Assembly (NCBI GenBank): GCA_963457665.1
Contig: OY735219.1
Span: 20,417,119 to 20,481,118, forward strand
Origin: Thysanoteuthis rhombus
Lineage: Eukaryota; Mollusca; Cephalopoda; Oegopsida; Thysanoteuthidae
Direction of reading: 5' to 3'
Length of the DNA stretch: 64,000 nucleotides
Shown: positions 44,896 to 56,549 of the stretch, piece after piece
Layout of the letters: every line of letters starts with the position of its first letter
Numbering within the stretch: the first letter of the stretch is position 1
Notes under the pieces: model-generated
What the model saw: only the letters and a program-made list of their open reading frames with translations
Databases searched by the model: none
What the model was told of the DNA's origin: nothing
Made by a program: the position numbers and the translations under genes

Positions 44896-47800
44896 GTAAG
44901 TTAACTTATCTATTTTCCGTATTTCTTGGCTGGTCGAAGTTGGAAAGAGGTATTTGTCGGTCTGTCTGTTCACCTGTCAACATGGTATTTTCGAAAATAC
45001 TGAATGAATTTGGATGGAATTTAGTAGAAGGGTTGGCAATCGGGTAAGAAAAGGGCGGTAAAGTTTTGGGACGGATACAGGATTTTTTCCTGATTGATTC
45101 CTCCCTTTTTTTAATTAATTAATTAATTTCTATGACATTTTGTGGGGAGGTGGACAATAAATTACGGAAGAACTCAATTATCCCCCCCTTACGTCGTATT
45201 TATATGTTCAAACCACGTAATATCGACAAAATTTTATGTCTGTCCACACGATATCTCCAAAAGTTCTCAATGAATTCTAGTGATATTTTTAGAATGGGTG
45301 GACAATAGGCCATAGAAAAAAAAACTGATTAAATTTTGTGATAGCCCCACGCACAAAACAAATTGGAGGATTAGATATCTCACCTCAAAAGCAAGTCCAG
45401 GCCCCCAAATCCATAGTGTCATTTTCCTTTCTGTCACAGCTGATTCTCTCTTGTTAGAACTATTGTCAAATGCTTCTCAGGAAAAGAAAATCCGTCTCGA
45501 CTATCTTGTAATGCAGAAATCTTATTTTCAGAGTCATCACGATTGTGAAAATCATTCTAAGATTGTCGGTTGTTAGATTAAATGTTATTAACCTTCTTTT
45601 TTTTTTCAACTTGGCATGGGTGTTGCTTAGACGACAGTGTCCAGCAATTTGTTAATAACTAAATATAGCCTGTGCGTCTACCAGTACTAATTATCCAAAA
45701 AAAAATATTTGAAAATAAAAAACAATACAAGACTTCGGCATTGTTGGTTCAAAATAGAGACATAAAAAAAGCACTTTTTTTTAATTGAAAATGTTTTTAA
45801 ATGGTGTTTAGTGATCTACTCATACAAACTTTCAAGATTATAGCCCCAAAAATGTAACCAGGAGCGCCTGGGGACACGTTCAGGTAGACGCAAAGACGAG
45901 CAAAGGGAGAAGAATCTGCACCTCATTTGGCAGGTTGGTCGGGCAGGAAATTTGTGAGGCTACGGTGATTCGATAGCCAACCTAAGCCAATGGCGCCTTA
46001 TTCATTTTCAGAGTACTCTCTTTGAGACGTTATACATTTATCTCAATGTCCATTCCAGTTTTCAAAACAGTCCGCGAAGTCTTTTTTCAGGATCACCATC
46101 AGCTTCCTTGTCGCGTTCTCCTTAATATCATTCACGGTCTGAAAGCCCCTCCCCGTTTCAACAGCGAAAAACCAGATATTGCCGGGAGCTAAATCTGGAC
46201 TGTAGGGGGAGAGAAGCTAACTGACCTGGGTGATGTTATGGTTTACCGAAAACCCTGCCCGAAACGGGAAGAATTTGCAAGCACAGTCATTGTGAAAGTG
46301 ACGATCACACATTATACAAGCTCCAAATGACGTCTCGTTGTCGACTGGATAACCTCATGAGAGATGATATTTTCAGGCATATACGGTAAGTTCCCCTCAG
46401 ATTGGTTGCCAAGTTATTATCAAGGCCGTGCAACTCGAGGTATTCAAAGTTTCCTTTTTTACTGTCCTTGTTGTCTTGTTTTGTTGTGTCAGAGGAAATG
46501 CCTTCATTATATGAATTACTCGGACTAAAATACTGATTTTTTTTAATTGTTTTATTCACTGAATTATAAAAGATACGTTCTCCAGTCTTCATCATCCGAT
46601 AATCTTTGAATAAATTTCCACAGTTTAAGATATATACCAAAGCCAATATTCAGTTCACCAGTCCCTGATATTGAAAATCTCAAGGCTATCATAACGGTTG
46701 CTTTAGCGGCAGGGACAAATTTCATTAGAACATACTACTTGGAATAAATGAAAAGCTTTGTAAGCCTTCTAATGAGTTTTTTTTTTCAAATTGCTTTTCG
46801 CCAGAGAGCGTAGGGATATCAGGTTCAAAAGTGGAGGTGCGAAGTTTTAATTGGTCTTCCTCGTACATACTTTTATTCAGGCTTCCACACAAGTCTTAAA
46901 TTGGATGAGATTGTAGAGAGTAGATTCACAGCAATAAGTTATGAAAAAACAATGACAAGAAATCAATCGCAGTGTTTGTTCTCGGAGGTGAAGGTATGCA
47001 ATCCCGTTTGCAACTCTTCTAGAGCCTCAGATACATCAACTTCATTGGGTTGAATAGTTATTTTCAGAATAGAATCATGCTTTTCAAGATCTGTGCATCT
47101 TCGGTTTGAGCATTTTTTTTAAATCAAAGCGTCAACAACTAATTTGTATTCCTCATAGAACCATTGGAATATTCCCCATCTTCCAATATTACTTTTATCA
47201 GCCCAGGAAAGTGTTCCCCACGAAGTTTCAACTGAACAAAAAGGACATAAAAAGAAAAGTAAGATTCTTTCAAACGTCCTCAATGTCTTGTTACGTGTCA
47301 TATTCAGATTTACACTTACTTTCGAAAGAAACGGTCCTGTAGTGTTACTCGGTAATTACCTCTCGGAAACACGACGTTTCTGAAGAAACCTTAACGAGAT
47401 ATTTCACAGTGCTGATCCCTTTCTTGGATTATTTGTTTTCGTAGAGATACCGTTTTTATCAATACTCGTCCCGGCGATAACCAGTGCATTTTGGAACAAT
47501 AGGGAAAATCAATATTAATTATCTCATCATTTATCAGGAGCATTTTTCGGAATTGTGGACATTGCGTTGTATTTGCTCGAATATAGAACACAATACCTAT
47601 AATTTCACCGAAGTTCTATTTAAAATAGTCGATTTAACGCACTGATTTTGCCAGTGCAAAATACAAAGAAATGAGATCAAGGCATTTGGATTAGAGTGTT
47701 CTTTCTCGAAATGTGCCATAAATCCTCGGTGTTTTCTTGTTATAGACGGCGTTTCATAAGTACGCACACTCATTAAGTTAGACCGATATAGTCAAACTTC

Positions 47801-48884
47801 AAGACGTAAATCTTTAAAATCATTAAAAATTTAAATCCCAATTCAATAGAATTAGTAAATCCAGTCAAAACTACTGAATAATATAGTTTCTTTTTAGGTT
47901 TATTTATTCACAAATTGATATTTTAGGCTGAAACGTAATTCATGCTACCGGCCAGCATTTGTTCTTCTTAATATTTGGTAACCTTGTCAGGATCTAAGCA
48001 CTCTACAACTTCAACTATGCATTATTCTAAGATTCCCTCATTATTGAATGACTTCCTCATTGTTCCAAATAGATCAGCAACGCCATTACTGGTTTCAATG
48101 GTAGCGTTTCCGTGATGTAATACTGCTTTAAATATAGGCCTTTGTTTTTGCTGCTCATCTTCTATTTCCGGCAATCCAATCTTTCGAGGTTCACCTTCTG
48201 ACTTTGCATATTTATTTTCATTATCAATTGCTATATGATGGTGCTCATTATACTTCTTCATTGTTGAAATTTCAGTATTGTAGGACAGACGAATCATTTC
48301 ATCTCTATCAAAAATTGAGATAATATTGCAATTCGCCACTCATCCTTAAAAGCTCGATTTTCTTTCTTTACTTATCTTTTTGTCTTTTTAGAAATGAGGG
48401 TGAGGAATTAAAAAAAAGTGATTCAAATGGTAAACTGCGATCCATAGAGACACAAACACGTAAAGCACGCCTGGGAGTGGTTGAGGATTTCTAATTGATA
48501 AAAAAAAAACTACAAATGATGACTTTACTTGGTACAACATTTTACTCTAAAGGAAAATCATACGTAAAACATCAAATTAGACACTATCATTTTTCATTTA
48601 ATATTGCTGGTGTTGTGAATTATCAGTTTTTGAGAATAAATTTAGAATGGTATTTTTTTAACAAAGTCGTCGAAGGCTGCACATGATGGTCTAGAAGACT
48701 GCACACGGCATCAAGATCACACGTTTCACATTATTCGCTAAGAAGTTCACAAGTAACAGAAAAAAGTTTATGTTAAGGTATAATTTGCAATAAGCCGTAC
48801 ATTTGTATGTAGCATAGGTTTTATGTAGTACATGTTATAAATCAGAGGAATACTCGTTGCTTATCTTGTACACACACACAGATA

Positions 48885-48920
<36 letters not shown>

Positions 48921-49125
48921 TATATATATAAATACATATATATAAATAGTAGAATATGGATTCGCTAAACAAACTAGCTCATGTTTCTGCCCTGTTCGGG
49001 CCTCATCAGGAGTAAAAAGTTGTATGTATCGAGCACTCTATGAAATAAATCCATTACATTTCAGAAGTGGCTTTATATTATTGATATATTATTATATTAT
49101 GTTATACTACTAGCCTGATTTGTAC

Positions 49126-49161
<36 letters not shown>

Positions 49162-50273
49162 CATATGTGTGTGTGTGTGTGTGTATGTATATGTATATAT
49201 AAGCACCGGCCGTTGAGAAATGATGAACAACTTATTCTCGTTGATTATTTGCTTGTATAGAGAATTTTGATCCTCACTGGTTGCTCCACTATTGTTGTGT
49301 CTGTACCAAACTAATCTCAGCTAAATAAATGCATATCCATAAGTTCTTGTAAAATCTTCAATATCCACTTCATTTGTAATGTATTTACCTTTTGCTTTGT
49401 TCAGGATTAGTGGCGTTCCGTCCCAGGCGCCAACCTCGAAAAGAAAAGCCGAAGCCATTGCTGTTATTGCGTTCGTCTTCCTAATTTGGTCGTTACTTAT
49501 ATATTACGGCTTCTCTACCTGGTAAGTGACACTCTTAAACAATAACAGTTCATGATTTGAATCAAAATTATTGAATTATACATACCTTAAAACTGAGTTC
49601 TACACCTTTATATGTATCTAGCACATAGCATACTTTCATTTTAAACGTTAATTCCCGGATATTAAAAGCGGTCAAAGCCCTAACCACTAGCTCTTATCCA
49701 CAACCAGTGATTATAAGAAAAAATGCAGGATCTCAAAGTTCATGTAAAATGTCAGATTTTTCCATTTTTTACGGGTATTAAAATACGGAAGTTTCATTAT
49801 AATTATATAGGTGTGTATAGGTGCTACAACAATTCGTCACCGGTTAAATCGTCGCCAGTAAATCTGTTACTGGTCAATTGGTCGCCAGTAAATCTGTTAC
49901 TGGTCAATTGGTCGCCTGTAAATTTGTAGTGGAGTAAATTCATCTCCAGTGCCTGTTGGTTTGAACAATGCTCATTTGACAGATAATCTTATACATATTT
50001 ATTTTGCATATTTGTCTTTGAGCGTTCACGTCTATTCAAGAAAAAGCGAAGCCATCGCTGTTATAGAATTCGTTTTCTTGGTTTGGTCATTGTTTCCATG
50101 TTTCAGCCTCTCGACATGGTAGGTGACATTCGTTAACAATTTATGATCTCAACTTCTCAACAAATTGCAGTAAAAAAAAAAGGTGAAGAACAAAGACAAA
50201 TATTTATTGCACTGTAGACGAAAAGCTGAGTTTTCTACGATTAAATCGATAACACTTAAAAATATTGAACGTT

Positions 50274-50334
<61 letters not shown>

Positions 50335-53300
50335 GTCTTTTAACGTCCATCGTTGGACATAGACCTTCTCTAAGATTCGCCACAATTCTCTATCATGGGC
50401 GTTGCAGAGACAGTATTTCCTGAATATGTCTAGTTCATCTCTCCATCTTGTGTTCTGTCGGCCTTGGTTTCTCATGTGATCTCTGGGGATCCATGTTGTG
50501 AGACGTGATATCCAACGGTTGTCTTTCATTCTTGCAGCATGGCCTGCCCATTGCCATTTGAGTTTTATAATAGTTTCTTTGATGTCAAGGACACCCGTTT
50601 TCTTCCTTATATACTGTGCTGTCTTGTGGTCTCTCCATGTAAAGTTGAGCATGATTCCCTCATGCGCACGTTGCATTTAGAGCTCATCAATTCATATATA
50701 AGGGTCACCTATTACTGAGCAATTGTTTTCAATACAGAGGAATCTGCCAATTGTGACCTCTTTGAAGGTCTTTTAGACAGCAATAACCGGCTGATAATAT
50801 TAAGCAAAGAATATAAAAATTGGAACAATTCCATTCATTGTTATACATTTTCATTCACTGTAACAATGCTATTGTTATGTTATGAAATTCATGGTTATAA
50901 ATTGAAAAAAAAATGAATTTTGGTACTAAAAAATTCAATGATGATTTTTAATCCATTCAAAAAGTGCTGAGGCCGACTGATTTCAATGAAACTCGTCATC
51001 ACAGTCAATAATCGCACAACCGTGGCGTCATGTTGGTCATGTAAAATAAATCCATCGAAGAATAAATATGGTCAGAATAAATTCTATTTATGACATCACT
51101 GTCGTTTTCCGCTGGATAACATATAAAATTGGGTGATGCTGCTGTGGTTTTAGTAACAAGTAGGTTTTACGCGGTTGGGTTGTTAACTCCCTGCCCGACC
51201 CCCTTCTTTTTTCCTGGGCTTGAAAACAGTCTAACCCAAAAGGAACATCCCAATGGGGGTAAAAAGATTTTTAAGTTGTATTAATTTCTGTATTCCCAAG
51301 GAGAAAAGAGGAGCTCAATCCAGAAGAAGCGAATTCTGCTGCAGGTATTTTACAACTTGCAGTGGGGACAGATGCCACGATAAACAGGGACGAAGTATCC
51401 CCAAAACAACCTCCAGAGGGATCTCCTCGCATCCCCGAAGGTTCTTTTAGGTGGTGGACAAAACTTGGACATGATCGCCTCTGGGATATAAACCTCGCCT
51501 CAGCCAATATCATCATTGACACATCGAAAATCACCACGTCAGATGAAAGAGTGACAATTCCTTTCTTCATCGTTGATTTCGTTGGCAGGAGGAAGGACAA
51601 AGGTGGAGACTTTATTCTCGCGGTCGTGACCAGACCGGGGATTTCGAGCAAAAGTTCCGGTTCCGAATCTACATCCGCTTTCGCCATTGCAAACATCATT
51701 GACCACAACGATGGTGGTTACACAATGGTCTTTCCGATGTTATGGACGGGTCCCGCGATCATCACGTTGACCCTGACGCAACCTAGAGAATTGACGAACT
51801 CAATCATCAGGAACGCGCAACGTCTGTCCTCGTTGTGGGACATCGAAGCCCTATTTGACAACGGCTATGACAAAGAGGTGACCAATTGCGCATTGAACCC
51901 CCGCGCCCTGCATCCAAAAGCGAGACGGATATGTAACCTAACCGCCGAAAACGATAACATGGACTGGTATTGCGCACATCCGAAAAACATGTTGCTTCAA
52001 TGCTGGCACTGGGTCGAGGTGCGCTCTGGTCGGCCAAGAACATTGTCCTTCACAGCCGACGAACAGCAATTATTTAATAGGTGAGTAACTGTAAAGGTAT
52101 CCTTTGATATAAATTAATGGTAATTTCTTCTTCGCTTTTTGCCAAATTCCTTTCAGATAGCGAGGGAAATCTGTATTGTCAAAATTCTGCTTCAAATACA
52201 ACTTACATAGAATTAAAATGATCGAATTATACATACCTTGAAACTGTATTCCAGATACGTACCTTGAAACTGTAACCAGAAGGACTTTTTTTTGCCCGGA
52301 AAGTGTCCTGTCCTTTCATATCAAATAAAACAAGAAAGAAAAAAAAACAAGTTTCTGTTCAAAACCTGCAACGGTGTTTACACAATATTTGACAGCATTT
52401 AGCTACATTTGTCAACGTTTGTTTCTGTTATAAAAATATTTGTTTCCATTTAATTAAAACGATGATAATGTCAAGTTCTTGAGAGATTAAAAAAGGACTA
52501 TCTGGGAATGGACCTTGAATGTTTTTATAGATTCTGTTCATATAAAAAAAGTGTGAATCAATTTGTATTCTCCATAAGTTATAGGTCATAACTCCGCGCT
52601 TACAATATGAGATGTTATAAAAATCTTAAATTACGATCACTTTTTCTTACGTCATATTTTTTATTTTATTTCTTGAAATTTCGAAATTCAAATTTAAAAA
52701 AGAATTATATGACGTAACGTGACATGGAGGGATACTCCTCCTCCTTTGTCCATTCTCTCTATCCTTCTTTTCTTATGAACGTTATGAGCCCACTCAAATT
52801 TAGTCTGAACGAAAAAAGTTCCAGCTTTCATTCAGATCTATCGATGTTCGTACAAAGTGGCCTACCAAGGACATTATCGCCTTTGTCCCCTTGAGAGTAA
52901 TCTCCTTGGGATCTCATGCGCTTATCCCAGCTGCCCTTCTACTTTTCAAAACAGTTTGCAAAGTCCTCTTCCGGGATCACCGTCAGCTACCCTGCCTCAT
53001 TATACCTTAAGCTCGCTCACGGTCAGAAATACCCCTCTTTCAACAGCAATGGGGAAGTTGTGTTTTTTTTCCCACCAGTGCCAGTGATCGATATTCGAGG
53101 ACAGATAAAAGTCAGGATAGTGGATGCTGATTTTCAAGGCAGGTCCACCGTACTCGTTAATCCATGTGGACCTATGCTCAAGCTAAGCTAAGCTTTAGTT
53201 GCTCATTCGTTATACTTTTCCAGTATTTAGCCGTATATCGTTTGCCATACAGGAGTACCAATAGTATCTTTAGGTACCACAGGTCTGATTATTCACTCAA

Positions 53301-53559
53301 TCGGAACTGTCGAGTGACCAACGTCTTTTGGCAGCATGCTATACGGGGATGATCAATTACAAAAATGGAAAAAGGTCGATCATTGAATCAATTGCTTCAA
53401 TCGCTTATTGTTATTTTTTTCATCTTCTGTTGAACAAAAAAGCCTGAATTCAAAAAACAAAAAACAAAAAACAAAAACAAAAACAAACAAGCACGATTAA
53501 TTTTGCATAAATTTAGATTGCAAATTGACCCTCCCGCTAAAAACGTGTTAAGGGGGATT

Positions 53560-53625
<66 letters not shown>

Positions 53626-56259
53626 ATCATAGGATACCTGTAAAAATAATCACCTACTAAATAATCTGGTCGTAATAAAGAATGGATTGTTAAATTCATA
53701 TCCTTCTATCTCCATTAGTGCAGCTTGTATTCGTGCTACATACATACATACATACATACATACATACATACATACATACATACATAGCCAGCCAGTCAGC
53801 CTATGTTGACAGTTTTAGTTGACGGTTTCAAATATGGGATGCTCCTCTGAAAATATAACCGACAGCTTTGAAATGCAGAGCAGACCACTACATCTACCTG
53901 GGACAACGAATCTCCTTGAAATTCTCAAAAGGAAAATCAAGCAAAGGATCACCCTAGGTTGGGAAACCTTCGGCGGAGCAAGTTCAACCTTTAAGCGCAA
54001 GAAAATCCCATTAGTCCAGGGAGGATGGGTCTACAACCAATGTATCTTCCCGATAGTCACCTATGAGGCTGAAAGGTGGGACCTTACGAAAAGATTGACC
54101 CCTGGACTGAGAATCCATTCAAGGTGCACAGGAGAGGATCATGCTCAACATCAGAAGGATATAATTGAATACAGCACATAGAAAAATAAGAGTCAGAAAT
54201 AGTCTAGGAACCTTTACAAAACTTAAAATAGCCATGGGCTGGTCATGTTGCAAGAATGGTAGACAACCGATGGACATCATGACTCACGACATGGATCCCC
54301 AGAGATCATATGCGAAATTGAGGTCGACAGAAAATATGATGGCTTGACGAATTCGACAAGTTCAGTAATAATTAGCTCTGCGACGCCCATGATAGAGAGA
54401 TATTTCGGAAGGTCTATGTCCAACGATGGATGCCCAAAGGCAATTGATGCTACTACTGAATTTGGTAATTAAAAAAAAATTGAGAATAGCGATCTGCCCT
54501 AAGTCATTTCGGCCAGCAGTTCCTGGTTCCGTCAACCGAAATTGCCAGCTTGGCTTGGTACGACCAAATGAGTTGGGATTTGGTAAGAAGATTGTATTAC
54601 GCCAAGTGAAAAGCATATGACTGCCTACCCTGAAAATCGTCATTCGAAATGCCAGCTTTTTCAAAATCTGAGCTCAAGTATCGACCCTGTCGTCGGTGGG
54701 GTAGCTACAACTATTTCACTCACCAAGCAGCAGATCCAAAGCTGAGTACCTCTTTTTAACTGTAATATCGAATCTCTCCAGCTACATCATTTCAGTCAAT
54801 CATCTCTTATCGCTTGCAGCGTTATTGAGATCGGTCTTCTCCTTAGGCGGATTAACTGGATCAACTTGGGAGGCCCTTTACATAATCCTTTGTTGCTTAC
54901 AGCATCCAATATTCCCAGACAGTTACACATTTAGGTACTGATCAAGCTCGATGTTGCTTAACTTCGGTAACCGTATGAGAATCGGTGAGCCCAATGCGAT
55001 TTATCTGTATCACCCTATTTCGATGATTATATGGGTGTCTTGAGTCATTTTGTGAGTAGGTATTTTACGGTTTAGCGTCATGAAATTCCATAAGTAATGT
55101 TCCTCAAAAAGAATATTCGTCGCGTCTAGTTAAAGGCCATTCAAGAAACTGATATTCTTTCAGCACTGTCATGACGAACGAATGACAGCTTACTTTTCAA
55201 ACGCACCAACATCTACAGAAATTTTAGACTCTTAGATACAACATATCTTTTTAACTAACACTAACATATCAGGTCGTACCCCCCCAAACACACACGTACG
55301 TACGTACATACATACATACATACATCCATCCAATTTCGTCTTGACCCTCCATCACAAGAGTCAAAGTCATCTTTTTGCTATTTTGGGGATTGATCCCATA
55401 TTAATTACTTGTCTGTGCATAAATAGCCTATTTTATAGGATTGGGGTAGGATCAGATTAAAAATTGACTGGTCCTTTATAGGTTGGTCAGATTTGACGTG
55501 ATACCTGGACATTTGAAGGGACAACCAGATTCTTTTGAAAGCATTGCTTCCACGTTGCTTCCCGACGAAAAAAACCCAAAAAGAAATCCCCTAAATTCCC
55601 CACGTGGAAATGTCTTTCTTGGTGTGAATTACAGGCCAGATCTTCAGAGTGTACACTCATTCACACTGGTGCATCATTTCTATTTTAGTGTTTAGCTATT
55701 ATGTAAAACAAATCAGAACAAAAATGAAACATTCATTAAATTATCATGTTTGATTCGACGTACTTTCCAATAATCGATCTTTATGTAACCTGATAGATCC
55801 TCAAACAAATTGAAGCTCATCATGAAACAGATCAATCAAATAGGTATTTCATTGTTTTTTGTTTTTTTTTTAGGTACAAACCTTTGAACAATAATCACAA
55901 AAATCAAAATTTTGTAATTAATCTGACTTGGACCCTATTTGTGAAAGACTTGTGAACTTGATTTTTTCCATCGATATTCTAACCCCTAAAATCTTGGGGT
56001 GCTGTACAACTGCACATGTTTGTCACACTCAGATACGACCCAGCTCTTATCACAACCCATCTCTAAATAACAGTCGGGTAACAGCTTGTACGGGTAGATT
56101 CAGCTTGATCTCCAGTTAGCTTACAATAAAAAAAGGAAATGAATAATCAGAAGAACAGGAATATGTGTATGTGTATGTGTGTGTGTGTGTATGTGTATGT
56201 GTGTGTGTGTGTGTACTAGTTATCTCAACCTTGATATCTACTCCAACAAATTGACATTG

Positions 56260-56301
<42 letters not shown>

Positions 56302-56352
56302 CAGTGTTCCTATCTCTCTCTATATCTATTAATCTATATCTGTACTTACCTA

Positions 56353-56434
<82 letters not shown>

Positions 56435-56449
56435 AATATTAATCAATCA

Positions 56450-56493
<44 letters not shown>

Positions 56494-56496
56494 CTC

Positions 56497-56549
<53 letters not shown>

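Noticed and set aside
46305..48339. A possible minus-strand gene made of several 60-113 codon frames
   Set aside because: One frame matches a hAT transposase block; the others have no recognisable domain, no consistent splice phases, and interrupting stops.
50277..50334. Independent CAT microsatellite or CRISPR-like repeat
   Set aside because: It is the 3' tail of the adjoining LINE; no spacers or conserved repeat units exist anywhere in the window.
51271..51708. 145-codon minus-strand frame
   Set aside because: A shadow of NXPE exon 3, whose plus-strand frame has the family motifs and correct splice phases.
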